This document shows, in pieces, positions 45,201-56,490 of a stretch of DNA of 64,000 nucleotides. Within the stretch, counting starts at the first letter, position 1. Every line of letters starts with the position of its first letter. This stretch comes from Mugil cephalus. Its lineage: Eukaryota; Chordata; Actinopteri; Mugiliformes; Mugilidae. Position numbers and translations under genes: made by a program. The notes beneath the pieces are model-generated. The model was not told the origin of the DNA, did no database searches, and worked only from the letters and a program-made list of their open reading frames with translations. The DNA is taken from assembly GCF_022458985.1 (NCBI RefSeq), contig NC_061772.1, positions 31,448,006 through 31,512,005 of the forward strand, written 5' to 3'.

Positions 45201-48200
45201 GGGTTCAAGGGTCAGGGGGTCAGGGTGAGTGCTGTACCTGGGGTCAGGGGTCAGGGGTCTGGGGGTCAGGGTTCAAGGGTCAGGGGTTCAAGGGTCAGGG
45301 GTTCAAGGGTCAGGGGTTCAAGGGTCAGGGTGAGTGCTGTACCTGGGGTCAGGGGGTCAGGGTTCAGGGGGTCAGGGGTCAGGGTGAGTGCTGTACCCGG
45401 GGTCAGGGTTTCAGGGTTCAGGGGGTCAGGGGTCAGGGTGAGTGCTGTACCCGGGGTAAGGGGTCAGGGGTTCAGGGGGTCAGGGTTCAGGGGTCAGGGT
45501 CAGGGTGAGTGCTGTACCCGGGGTAAGGGGTCAGTGGTTCAGGGGGTCAGGGTTCAGGGGGTCAGGGGTCAGGGTGAGTGCTGTACCCGGGGTAAGGGGT
45601 CAGTGGTTCAGGGGTCAGTGGTTCAGGGGGTCAGGGTTCAGGGTGAGTGCTGTACCCGGGGTCAGGGTTTCAGGGTTCAGGGGTCAGGGTCAGGGTGAGT
45701 ACTGTACCCGGGGTAAGGGGTCAGGGGGTCAGGGTTTCAGGGGTCAGGGTGAGTGCTGTACCTGGGGTCAGGGGTCAGGGTGAGTGCTGTACCTGGGGTC
45801 AGGGTTCAAGGGTCAGGGGTTCAAGGGTCAGGGTGAGTGCTGTACCTGGGGTCAGGGGTCTGGGGGTCAGGGTTCAAGGGTCAGGGGTTCAAGGGTCAGG
45901 GTGAGTGCTGTACCTGGGGTCAGGGGGTCAGGGTTCAGGGGGTCAGGGGTCAGGGTTCAGGGGGTCAGGGGTCAGGGTGAGTGCTGTACCCGGGGTAAGG
46001 GGTCAGGGGTTCAGGGGGTCAGGGTTCAGGGGTCAGGGTCAGGGTGAGTGCTGTACCCGGGGTAAGGGGTCAGTGGTTCAGGGGGTCAGGGTTCAGGGGG
46101 TCAGGGGTCAGGGTGAGTGCTGTACCCGGGGTCAGGGGTCAGGGGTTCAGGGGGTCAGGGTTCAGGGGTCAGGGTCAGGGTGAGCGCTGTACCCGGGGTA
46201 AGGGTCGGGTACGTTGAACCTCTTGCAGAGCAGCTTGTCAGGATGCCACTCCCACGTCTCTCTGGTCAGTTTCCCAAACATCTTCATCTTGACCGCGGCC
46301 TGTTTATCGTCCACGTCGCCCTGGCAACCAAACATCATCATCAAGCTTTTAATGTGAAAAGCCTCCAGAGTAGCTTCCTGTTCACACTGTTAACGACGAC
46401 CACCCTGTCTACATGTAACTCTCTGACCAATCAGGAACTAATGTCCTACCTCCTGGTCCCGGGGGACGTCCACCGTGTCCCCGTCGTCCTCCTGCTGCTC
46501 TGCTCTGGTGAAGCGGGAGGACAGTGAGGAGGAGGTGGGTCGGTACAAGATGGAGGCTCGGACAAACTCCTCCCTCTCTCTGCTCCGCTCCCACTCCGTC
46601 ATCCCCACATCCAGACTCTGCTCCAGGGCGTCTGGCACCAGAGACACCTTTATATGATACTACTATACTACTACTATATACTACTATATACTATATACTA
46701 CTATATACTATATACTACTACAGGACGTTCAGTGTCTGGCTGCAGTGCATGATGGGAAGTGTAGGCCGGGGGTCTCCTACCTTTGTGGCCCTGCCGGAGG
46801 AGGCTCAGGTAGAGGTCGTAGCGAGCCTGTTTACTGGGGTTCTTATCAAACGGCCTGAAGGTCTGGGAGGAGGTCTGGACTCCTCTCCACGCCGCCAGAG
46901 CCTCCTGCTGCTGCAGGGAGGAGGAGGAGGAGGTGTAGGTGGTGGTGGAGGTGTAGGTGTAGGTGGAGGAGGAGGTGGTGGAGGAGGTGGTGGTGGTGGA
47001 GGAGGAGGAGGCTGTGGAGGTGCGAAGGCTGAGCAGACGCTCTCTGTCTTCAGGCCTCAGCAGCTCCAGAACCGACCTGGGACCTGAAAGACCAGATACA
47101 ACTATGAAACATTCAGTTTGAAGGAGATAATCAGAGTCCTGGTCCTGGTCTGTCTGGTCCTGGGTCTGGTCTGTCTGGTCTGTCTGGTCCTGGTCCTGGT
47201 CTGTCTGGTCTTGTACTGTCTGGTCCTGGTCTGTGTAGTCCTGGGTCTGGTCCTGGTCCTGGTCCTGGTCTGTCTAGTCCTGGTCCTGGTCTGTCTAGTC
47301 CTGGTCTGTCTGGTCCTGGTCTGTCTGGTCCTGGTCTGTCTAGTCCTGGTCCTGGTCTGTCTAGTCCTGGTCCTGGTCTGTCTAGTCCTGGGCCGTATGT
47401 TTGACACCGGTGGTCTAGACTCTGGGCGGTGGGGGTGGGGGTCTGTGGTGTCAGTATGTGACCTAAAGGGGGCGCTAGCAGGGCTACCTTCCAGGGTGTC
47501 CTCTCCCAGCAGCGCCCTCCTCTGGCCGGAGTCCAGCTGGTGGCGTCCTCCTTTCTGGGGCTCCTCCGTCACCATGTGGCCCCTGGAGGTCTTCAGGGCC
47601 TCGGCCAGAGCCGGACTGACCCCGGAGAGACGCGACACCTCGACCGGGGGACGGAAGTGGTGGACAGGACGGTAGTCTCTGGGCAGGGAGGGCGGGGGGA
47701 AGACCTGCAGGGAGGCAGAGACATGAGTGGACACCTTTAACTGGGACAGGAACTCTTCAGAGGGTCGGAAGGTCTCACCGTCTTGTCCTGGTCCGGTTTC
47801 TGGGCCAGAGTGAACCCCTCCAGGATCTTCCCCAGATACGACGCATCTTTACTCGTCTCTGAGACAAAGACAACAGACTCATCCAGACCAACTCTGTCAC
47901 ACACAGGTTTACTTTTAATTTCACTGGGGACAATCTTTGGTTCAGTGACTGAAATTAATCTCATAGTTCAATCTCCTGGTGTCTCCATGTGTCTTCCTTC
48001 CTGTCCTCCTGGTGTGGTACCTGTCTACCTGTCCTCCTGGTGTGGTACCTGTCTACCTGGTGGGGTACCTGTCCTCCTTGTGTGGTACCTGTCTACCTGG
48101 TGTGGTACCTGTCTACCTGGTGAGGTACCTGTCTACCTGGTGTGGTACCTGTCCTCCTGGTGTGGTACCTGTCTACCTGGTGTGGTACCTGTCTACCTGG

Positions 48201-51200
48201 TGTGGTACCTGTATACCTGGTGTGGTACCTGTCCTCCTGGTGTGGTACCTGTTTACCTGTCCTTCTGGTGTGGTACCTGTCTACCTGTCCTTCTGGTGTG
48301 GTACCTGTCTACCTGGTGTGATACCTGTCTACCTGGTGTGGTACCTGTATACCTGGTGTGGTACCTGTCTACCTGGTGAGGTACCTGTCCTCCTGTCCTT
48401 CTGGTGTGGTACCTGTCTACCTGGTGTGGTACCTGTCTACCTGGTGTGATACCTGTCTACCTGGTGTGGTACCTGTATACCTGGTGTGGTACCTGTCTAC
48501 CTGGTGAGGTACCTGTCCTCCTGTCCTTCTGGTGTGGTACCTGTCTACCTGGTGTGGTACCTGTCTACCTGTCCTTCTGGTGTGGTACCTGTCTACCTGG
48601 TGTGGTACCTGTCCTCCTGGTGTGGTACCTGTCTACCTGGTGTGGTACCTGTATACCTGGTGTGGTACCTGTCTACCTGGTGAGGTACCTGTCTACCTGT
48701 CCTCCTGGTGTGGTACCTGTCCTTCTGGTGTGGTACCTGTCTACCTGGTGTGGTACCTGTCTACCTGTCCTCCTGGTGTGGTACCTGTCTACCTGGTGTG
48801 GTACCTGTCTACCTGGTGTGGTACCTGTCTACCTGTCCTCCTGGTGTGGTACCTGTCTACCTGGTGTGGTACCTGTCTACCTGGTGTGGTACCTGTCTAC
48901 CTGTCCTCCTGGTGTGGTACCTGTCTACCTGGTGTGGTACCTGTCCTCCTGGTGTGGTACCTGTCCTCCTGGTGTGGTACCTGTCTACCTGGTGTGGTAC
49001 CTGTCCTCCTGGTGTGGTACCTGTCTACCTGTCCTCCTGGTGTGGTACCTGTCCTCCTGGTGTACTGCTGAGGAGCCGTCCAGCCGTACAATCCGTCTCC
49101 AGGTTCCTCTCCTCCCAACACGGTGTCGTATCTGGACATGGAGTCTCGGTGGTAAACCTCTTCATCGTCATCATCCTCCAGCGCCCCCACCCCGAAGGCC
49201 TGCAGAGCGAGAACAGCCGACTTCTTTATATTTAAACTGGGACTGAACTCGTTAACTCGTTAATTAATCCATTATCATGACTAATCTGATTATCATCACA
49301 CTCTGCAGGAAGGAGTTTTCTTTCCAGCTTCAAACAGCACATGAACCAAACCAAGCATACGTTAGTCGGGGATTCTGCTAGCACTTGGGCTAACGCGGCT
49401 AACAGCTGGAGACAAACCAGGTAAATCTAGTCCCACCTGTCCAGCCACGCCTCCTCCTCTCCTCGAGCCTTTCGGTGCGTCTCCAAACAGACGACTCCTG
49501 GTCTCAGACTGGGGTTTGAACAGGTCGATGTGTTCTGGTGCCACCCGGCCCAGCAGAGCCAGACCCGGGTCCAGGCCTCGGTACCCCAGACCTTGGACCC
49601 CCAGCTTGGGGCTGAAGTCCACTGGAGTCACATCTTTGGGGGCGAAGGTCACGTCCTCTGGAGCAAACTCGTCATCGTCGTCCTGAGGAAACGATTCATG
49701 CAGATGCTAAAAGTGTTGATGGCTAAATGACTCCTCCAGACGATAAATGGACCAACAGGGATTTCAGACCCACCTCTGACTCCTCCGAACCAGCAGGGGG
49801 CAACGCACAGCCGTAAACTTTGGCTCCACCATCTGTCAGGAGTAAAAACACATGAAGGCACGTGTTCCCTTTTATTTACTGACATAGACATATGTAGTGT
49901 AAGTCACTTCTGCTTGAACCTCAGCCTGTAAAGACTAGGGGGCGCTGTGTCTTTTTACCAGTTGGGTTCAGTTTTTGTTTCTACGCTTTGCTTCGCTTTC
50001 AACAATGGAGACTGAAATGCTGTCTGTGTAAATCACATGGCATCATATCTGTGACAGCATCATTTCTGAATTACTCTTATAACATCAATAAGTTCAAATA
50101 TTAACTGAACTCGTTTTTATTTTATTCACGTTTGAATGTACCCGTCTGTTGTCTGTGAGCTTTCCTCTTCACTCGAGGTCCGACCCCCTGACCTTCCCTC
50201 CAGCCCATCCTCCTCAGCAGCTCCACCCCGATGGACGTCCTGGGACACAAAACAAACGCACCTGAGACCTGAGACCTGAGACAGGACACCAAGCAGCGCC
50301 CCCTCATGGCCTGTTTAAATATCATCAGTCATGTGTTAACCAGTGGTTACCCGACAGGTGTGATTTACCTGGCTGGTGTGTTCAGGTGGGATTTACCTGA
50401 CAGGTGTGATTTACCTGGCTGGTGTGTTCAGGTGGGATTTACCTGACAGGTGTAATTTACCTGGCTGGTGTGATTTACCTGGCAGGTGTGTTCAGGTGGG
50501 ATTTACCTGACAGGTGTAATTTACCTGGCTGGTGTGTTCATGGATTACCTGCAGGTGATTTAACTGCGGTGTGATTTACCTGGCAGGTGTGTTCAGGTGG
50601 GATTTACCTGACAGGTGTAATTTACCTGGCTGGTGTGATTTACCTGGCAGGTGTGTTCAGGTGTGATTTACCTGGCAGGTGTGACTTACCTGGCAGGTGT
50701 GATTTACCTGACAGGTGTGTTCAGGTGTGATTTACCTGGCTGGTGTGATTTACCTGACAGGTGTGTTCAGGTGTGATTTACCTGGCTGGTGTGATTTACC
50801 TGGCAGGTGTGTTCATGTGTGTTCAGGTGTGATTTACCTGGTTGGTGTGATTTACCTGGCTGGTGTGTTCAGGTGTGATTTACCTGGCTGGTGTGATTTA
50901 CCTGACAGGTGTGTTCAGGTGTGATTTACCTGGCTGGTGTGTTCAGGTGTGATTTACCTGGCAGGTGTGATTTACCTGGCTGGTGTGTTCAGGTGAGATT
51001 TACCTGGCTGGTGTGATTTACCTGGCTGGTGTGTTCAGGTGTGATTTACCTGGTTGGTGTGATTTACCTGACAGGTGTGATTTACCTGGCAGGTGTGATG
51101 AGCTCCTCCAGCAGGGTGTCTCCGGGGATCAGAGCAGTCTGGGCATTGACAGCTTTCTTCTTCTCTGCAGTTTGGTCTCGCCGGCTGGATGTGAACTCCT

Positions 51201-54200
51201 GGCTGGTGGTGATCTCTCTGGGGGCGATGCCGTGTTCCCCGAAGTCCTGACAACAACATCAGGTCCAGACAACAGAACCTTTACATGACACTGACTTCCC
51301 TTCAGATTAATTCACAGCTCATCTTTCTGGACCAGAAACACAACAGAATATTAACCTTAAAGTAACGACGACTACAGACTTTTAACATTAGTTTTAGTCC
51401 CAAGAAGAACAAGGACATTAGGAGAACAGCTCAAAGACAACCAGCTGGTTCAGAAAACTGGAGGAGACGTTTCTGTCTCTAAAAGTGTTTAAAAGTCATC
51501 TGGACTCGAATGTTTCTAGAAAAGATGGTTCATGTGAGTTTGTTCTTCAGGTCTGAGGGACTGGAGGAAGCCTGAGGTTTAGATTTAAACTCTGAGGGAC
51601 GTCTCCGTCTCTACCTCCTCATCCATGTAGTCCTCCGGTCGGACATGTTGTTTCTCAGCTTTCTGTTGCCGTGACGACACAAAGGTTGACGGGGTCCAGC
51701 CTGAAGATGACGGGACAAATAAGAGGATGACAGTGGTGAATATGTCATAAACGCCTGGACCTTCTCTGGAGGAGGAGTGGACTCCACAGACTCTGACCAT
51801 CTCCTACAAACATCCACATCACACCAGCTGGAAGAAGGAGGTGGTTTGATGCTACAGACTCGTGGTTTGGTTTATGTCACATATGAATAAATAACTAACT
51901 ACTAAAGATGATTCTTAGCTGCAGCCTGATGCTGACGCCATCATGTTAACCCTCCTATTATTTATCTCGGGGCTCAATTCAACCTTTAACGTCTCTAAAT
52001 ATATTAACAATGTGCTTCATATTTAATGATATAATGTATGTGATCGTTCTTGTTTTATTTCAAGAGATATTTAGTTATTCAACAAACAGACAGACAGAAC
52101 CTGACACATGAACTTGGGAACATTTCTTAATTATTATCATTTTCTGGAGGTTTAACCTGCTGGAGTCAAACTGACCCTGAGGTTAAAGGTGAAGCCTGTG
52201 TTTGTGTTTGTGTTTGTGTTTGTGTTTGTGTTGTGCGTTTCTCTGTCTGGACTCTGACCTTCCTTAGAGCCGACAGTGTTGTAGTATCCGGCGGAGAAGC
52301 CTCCAGTGAACGCTCCGTGGAACCTCTGGTATCGGCCCTTCTCGTCTTTCACCGTCTGCTCGTGCAGAGGAACGGGTTTCTTCAGAGGCTCGTCTGGAGA
52401 GAACCATCGGAACAGTCAGACAGGTAGACCACAGAACCCTCCACAGAACCCTTCACAGACAGGTAGACCACAGAACCCTTTACAGAACCCTCCACAGACA
52501 GGTAGACCACAGAACCCTCCACAGAACCTTTCACAGAACCCTTCACAGACAGGTAGACCACAGAACCCTCCACAGACAGGTAGACCACAGAACCCTTCAC
52601 AGACAGGTAGACCACAGAACCCTCCACAGAACCCTCCACAGACAGGTAGACCACAGAACCCTCCACAGAACCTTTCACAGAACCCTTCACAGACAGGTAG
52701 ACCACAGAACCCTCCACAGAACCCTTCACAGAACCCTCCACAGACAGGTAGACCACAGAACCCTTCACAGACAGGTAGACCACAGAACCCCCCACAGAAC
52801 CCTTCACAGAACCCTCCACAGACAGGTAGACCACAGAACCCTCCACAGAACCCTTCACAGAACCCTCCACAGACAGGTAGACCACAGAACCCTCCACAGA
52901 CAGGTAGACCACAGAACCCCCCACAGAACCCTTCACAGAACCCTTCAGAGACAGGTAGACCACAGAACCCTCCACAGACAGGTAGACCACAGAACCCTCC
53001 ACAGAACCTTTCACAGAACCCTTCACAGACAGGTAGACCACAGAACCCTCCACAGAACCCTTCACAGAACCCTCCACAGACAGGTAGACCACAGAACCCC
53101 CCACAGAACCCTTCACAGACAGGTAGACCACAGAACCCCCCACAGAACCCTTCACAGAACCCTTCAGAGACAGGTAGACCACAGAACCCTTCACATGGAG
53201 ATTTAATAGATGTCAAACACACTGAAAGATGTTCTTAACTGTTTGTTAAAATGAATGAACTTTATTGTCATTGTTGTGCAAACAATGAATGTGAAAGGTC
53301 CTGAGCTCCGTACAAACTCTGGGAGGAGAATAAGGAGGAGCACATTAAGGAATAAATCTAGTAGTAGTATCTCCTCCTCCTCCACGTCCTTTATGGACAT
53401 TCTTCTATGTGGATGTTGCATTGGACTGTGTTTATACTGATGGAGTAAATCTAAACGGACTATGAGGTGACTGTGTGGTTAGCGGCCATCGGGCGAGAGG
53501 AGGCGTCTAACACAACACACAACCATTCACACTCACAGTCACACCTGGGGTCAATTTAGAGTCACCAATCAGCCTAACGAGCAGGTGTCTGGAGGGGGAG
53601 GAACCCGAGCCACTGCGCCGCCCTCATTATCATTATTAATTTCTTATTTATATTAATTCTAACATTCAGTCCAATCTGATCTCAAGGGGACCAGACCAAT
53701 AACACAACTCATACTCATGTTCTCTAAAAATATAAACATGAAGTTTATGATGTAGATGTTCTCAGCTTTAATTAACTGTTTGTTAAGGTTCAATGGTCAT
53801 TCAACGTAGAGGAAAGAAGACAAATAGAGATACATTCTAAATGATGCACTTTTGTTCCAGCAGCTCAATTAAGTTGTAATAAGAACCTGCTCCGTTAACT
53901 CGTTACGGACTCTTAATGTGAACAATGTGACAATTTAATGTGAATAGCTTCAGAACAGACGTCTGTTTGGTTCCACTGACAGAGATAAGAGTCTAAATGT
54001 GTCTCTAATATTTACTGACGCTCCAGTCTTGTCCACACTCACCAGGAATAAACCTAATGAAATAAAACACTGTTCACCACTAGGAAGCAGTGAGAGATAA
54101 ACTCTCAGTTTTGTGTTGAAATACGTGCTTCTTTTATAATAACTTATTTCCCGGAGTCATATTTAAAACTCGAACAATCATAAAAACATCACAACTACTT

Positions 54201-54471
54201 ATTCTCTGCGTGTGTACTTTAGTGTAGTTGAACGAACATTCTAAATTTACAGAATTTTGAATGAAGTCTGGTCGACAATCAGCCGGCCGTGCTAGTAACT
54301 CGGAGCTAGGTGTTAGCTAGCTGCTCCTTTCTCTAAACACGAAACAACCAAAAACTCTCTGAGTTCATAGGGACATTTAGCAGAACTAGAACGAACTCTA
54401 CCTTCTTCCAGAGGCTCCAGAGGAGTTCCATAAGTCACAAAATCCTCCTCGCTGTCGCTGTCAGCCGCCAT
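42243..54471 (-). CDS. gpatch1: G patch domain-containing protein 1
   Basis: GPATCH1 is a spliceosome-associated G-patch protein thought to activate a DEAH helicase. Twenty exons: 54402-54471, 52259-52393, 51615-51700, 51086-51246, 50142-50239, 49774-49832, 49437-49682, 49049-49199, 47779-47858, 47488-47704, 46781-47083, 46450-46631, 46193-46320, 44822-44913, 44504-44676, 44083-44326, 43915-43992, 43717-43811, 42769-42914, 42243-42276. All phases join: 2778 nt, 925 aa (human about 931). It starts [20 protein letters not shown]. The conserved N-terminal domain includes [19 protein letters not shown] and [11 protein letters not shown]. The G-patch ([19 protein letters not shown]) is in exon 5. 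Later come [80 protein letters not shown] and a Lys-rich tail ending [14 protein letters not shown]. Exon 11 has a Ser/Thr/Tyr-rich insert. Three 5' splice sites lie in tandem arrays. Confidence 0.96.
42320..42750 (+). mobile_element. dispersed repeat family D, copy with internal expansion, overlapping the gpatch1 3' end
   Basis: Starts near TTCAGTCAGACTTTAACTGG and ends near CGCCCCCTAGTGTGGAGG. The inverse copy is at about 58090-58420. This copy carries eight 28-bp internal units (42399-42622); the other copy has one. It occupies most of the last gpatch1 intron. Confidence 0.7.
42399..42622. repeat. 28-bp minisatellite, eight units, inside repeat family D
   Basis: Units AGGGACAGCGCCATCTAC, CTGCACCCTG with small changes. 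Confidence 0.94.
42950..43710. repeat. (CCT)n/(CTCCC)n tract filling gpatch1 intron 18
   Basis: About 760 of 802 intron bases (42915-43716) are pyrimidine on the plus strand and purine on the gpatch1 strand. A block near 43000-43090 recurs near 43160-43260 and 43290-43390. Confidence 0.95.
44331..44390. repeat. pentamer array at the gpatch1 exon 16 acceptor
   Basis: (GAGGA)n on the plus strand, (TCCTC)n on the gpatch1 strand. It ends in the acceptor CTCTCAG and is the polypyrimidine tract itself. Confidence 0.9.
44466..44503. repeat. (CCT)n directly after the gpatch1 exon 15 donor
   Basis: On the gene strand the donor GTAGAGGAGGAGGAGG runs straight into (GGA)n. A second (CCT)n lies at 44724-44770 in intron 14. 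Confidence 0.88.
44945..46200. repeat. minisatellite (GGTCAGGGTGAGTGCTGTAC)n in gpatch1 intron 13
   Basis: About 20 copies of a composite unit made of GGTCAGG runs plus GAGTGCTGTACC(C/T)GGGG. On the gene strand each carries CCCCGGGTACAG, the exon 13 donor junction. Confidence 0.95.
47130..47395. repeat. minisatellite (GTCCTGGTCTGTCTG)n in gpatch1 intron 10
   Basis: About 265 bp of GTCCTGGTC and TGTCTGGTC units. It ends at a family E copy (47385-47420). Confidence 0.93.
48005..49060. repeat. minisatellite (CTGGTGTGGTACCTGTCTAC) in gpatch1 intron 8
   Basis: About 50 units of 18-22 bp. On the gene strand each carries ACAGGTACC, the exon 8 donor junction. Confidence 0.95.
49250..49420 (+). mobile_element. 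dispersed repeat family B, partial copy in gpatch1 intron 7
   Basis: Matches 4714-4850 almost base for base (CACTCTGCAGGAAGGAG, CTAGCACTTGGGCTAACGC). It ends about 20 bp from the gpatch1 exon 7 donor at 49437. Confidence 0.65.
50345..51090. repeat. minisatellite (GGTGTGATTTACCTGGCA)n in gpatch1 intron 4
   Basis: About 30 units of about 19-28 bp. On the gene strand each carries CAGGTAAAT, the exon 4 donor junction. Confidence 0.95.
52425..53195. repeat. minisatellite (ACAGGTAGACCACAGAACCC) in gpatch1 intron 1
   Basis: About 770 bp of CACAGAACCCTCCACAGAAC and ACAGGTAGACCACAGAACC units. It ends about 30 bp upstream of the exon 2 acceptor. Confidence 0.95.
53240..54400. other. gpatch1 intron 1, 5' part, no feature recognised
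   Basis: AT-rich sequence without clear repeats or exons. Confidence 0.5.
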
Positions 54472-54597
54472 GTTTTTACTACAAATACGATGTCCGCCGA
54501 GGGACAAATTTTGAAGCGGAAAGCGAAGAGCGATTTGTTTCCACCAAATGGCGACATCTGGTGGTGAAGGTGTGTATAAAAAAAAATAAGGTTATTC

Positions 54598-54645
54598 ATA
54601 AATTAAATTAAATTAAATTAAATTAAATTAAATTACATTACATTG
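54598..54645. repeat. pentamer array (AAATT)n
   Basis: Nine or ten units upstream of gpatch1. Confidence 0.9.
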
Positions 54646-55374
54646 GTCTGGACCATCCGAGTCAAGAGTAGGGAGGGATGGAGACAGGACAAGAGACCAG
54701 ACACAACTAGGGCAAAGTCAAGACTGGAAACAGACAGAGGCCAGACTGAAGACAAACTGAGGACAGACTAAGGACAGGGGCCACATAGATAACCTCCTGA
54801 ATGCTGAATATCCAAAGAGGACATGTCTGTCCTCTTTGCGACCACCAGGTGTCAGCATGTCCCTGCAGGACAGAGTTCAATTTTTAGATTCTCATATTCA
54901 ACATGAATAAAAAGGACATAGAGAGAGGACAGAGGGGCAGGGACAGACAGAGAGACATGGACAGACAGAGGGACAGACAGATGGACAGGGTAACTCATTG
55001 TATTTTGAAACTTGTTTAAATTCTGATCTGAATCACCATCAAAGTGAAGAAAATTAAAATGTTTAGACTCTGCACAACCTGAAGACAAAGACGAAGAAGA
55101 CGAAGGAGACAAAATAGATGAAGAAGAAGAAGAAGAAGGAGACAGAGAGGAAGAGGAAGATGAGGACTCGACATGTGTCCCCTGCTGAGCTCTGGGTGTC
55201 GTCATGTTTGATGAGGAATGAAATATTCATCAACTCCTGAAGCTTCAAGAGACGCCTCTGATCTCTGGACGCCTGGGACGCATGACGCAACACAACGAAA
55301 GACACAGACAGAAAGACACAACGCTATGAAAGACACAGGGAGAGGGAAGAAAAGCAACACACTGCAACTACACA

Positions 55375-55379
<5 letters not shown>

Positions 55380-55427
<48 letters not shown>

Positions 55428-55428
55428 A
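55380..55428. repeat. (GAAA)n microsatellite
   Basis: About twelve AGAA units. Confidence 0.95.
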
Positions 55429-55494
55429 CAGAATTGAGTAGTTTTTATTACCTACCAGGAGGTAGCTTATCCTCAGAAGAACATAACTATACTA

Positions 55495-56262
55495 CTGACT
55501 ATACTACAGACTACAGACTACTGACTACTGACTACTGACTACTGACTACTGACTACTGACTATGGACTATAGACTACTGATTGCTGACTACTGACTACAG
55601 ACTACTGACTATACTACAGACTACAGACTACAGACTACTGACTACTGACTACTGACTACTGACTACTGACTACAGACTACAGACTGCAGACTACAGACTA
55701 CTGACTACAGACTACTGACAACTGACTGCTGACTACTGACTACTGACTACTGACTATAGACTATAGACTACTGACTATAGACTATGGATTATAGACTACT
55801 GACTACTGACAACTGACTACTGACTACAGACTACAGACTATAGACTACTGACTACAGACTACTGACTACTGATTGCTGACAACTGACTACAGACTACTGA
55901 CTACTGACTACTGACTACTGACTACTGACTATAGACTATAGACTACTGACTACAGACTTCTGACTACAGACTACAGACTACTGACTATAGACTATAGACT
56001 ACAGACTACAGACTACTGACTACAGACTTCTGACTACAGACTACAGACTACTGACTATAGACTACAGACTACTGACTATAGACTACTGACTACTGACAAA
56101 TGACTACTGACTACTGACTACTGACTACAAACTACAGACTACTGACTACAAACTACAAACTACAAACTACAAACTACAGACTATTGACTATAGACTACTG
56201 ATTACTGACTACTGACTATAGACTACACACTACAGAGTATTGACTACAGACTACTGACTATT
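55495..56262. repeat. heptamer array (CTGACTA/CAGACTA)n
   Basis: About 770 bp; GACTACT, GACTACA and GACTATA alternate. Confidence 0.95.
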
Positions 56263-56274
56263 GTCCATAATTTG

Positions 56275-56490
56275 TCCTTCATTTTCCATTGTTTTATTCT
56301 ATCATTCCATTATTCTATTATTGTTATATCAAGTCTGATATATGCTTTACAGGTTTATTTATTTATTTTAAGTTCTGTGTTTTTGCACCAGTGAGTAAAG
56401 AGACTGGAGTCTGATTCGTTGTATGTGTACATATACTTGACCAAGAATTCTGATCCTGATTCTGATTCTGATCCTGATTCTGATTCTGAT
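56275..56490 (+). mobile_element. probable 3' tail of a non-LTR retrotransposon
   Basis: The segment ends CGTTGTATGTGTACATATAC, TTGACCAAG, then tandem (TGATTC)n. A 3' end fading into a short tandem repeat is typical of LINE 3' tails in fish. No reverse-transcriptase frame is attached. Confidence 0.45.

Noticed and set aside
44860..46183. Gly/Gln/Val-rich plus-strand frames
   Set aside because: Read-through of the intron 13 minisatellite, opposite to gpatch1 transcription.
47979..49246. Tyr/Leu/Trp/Cys-rich plus-strand frames up to 280 codons
   Set aside because: Periodic translation of the intron 8 minisatellite; no start context or domain.
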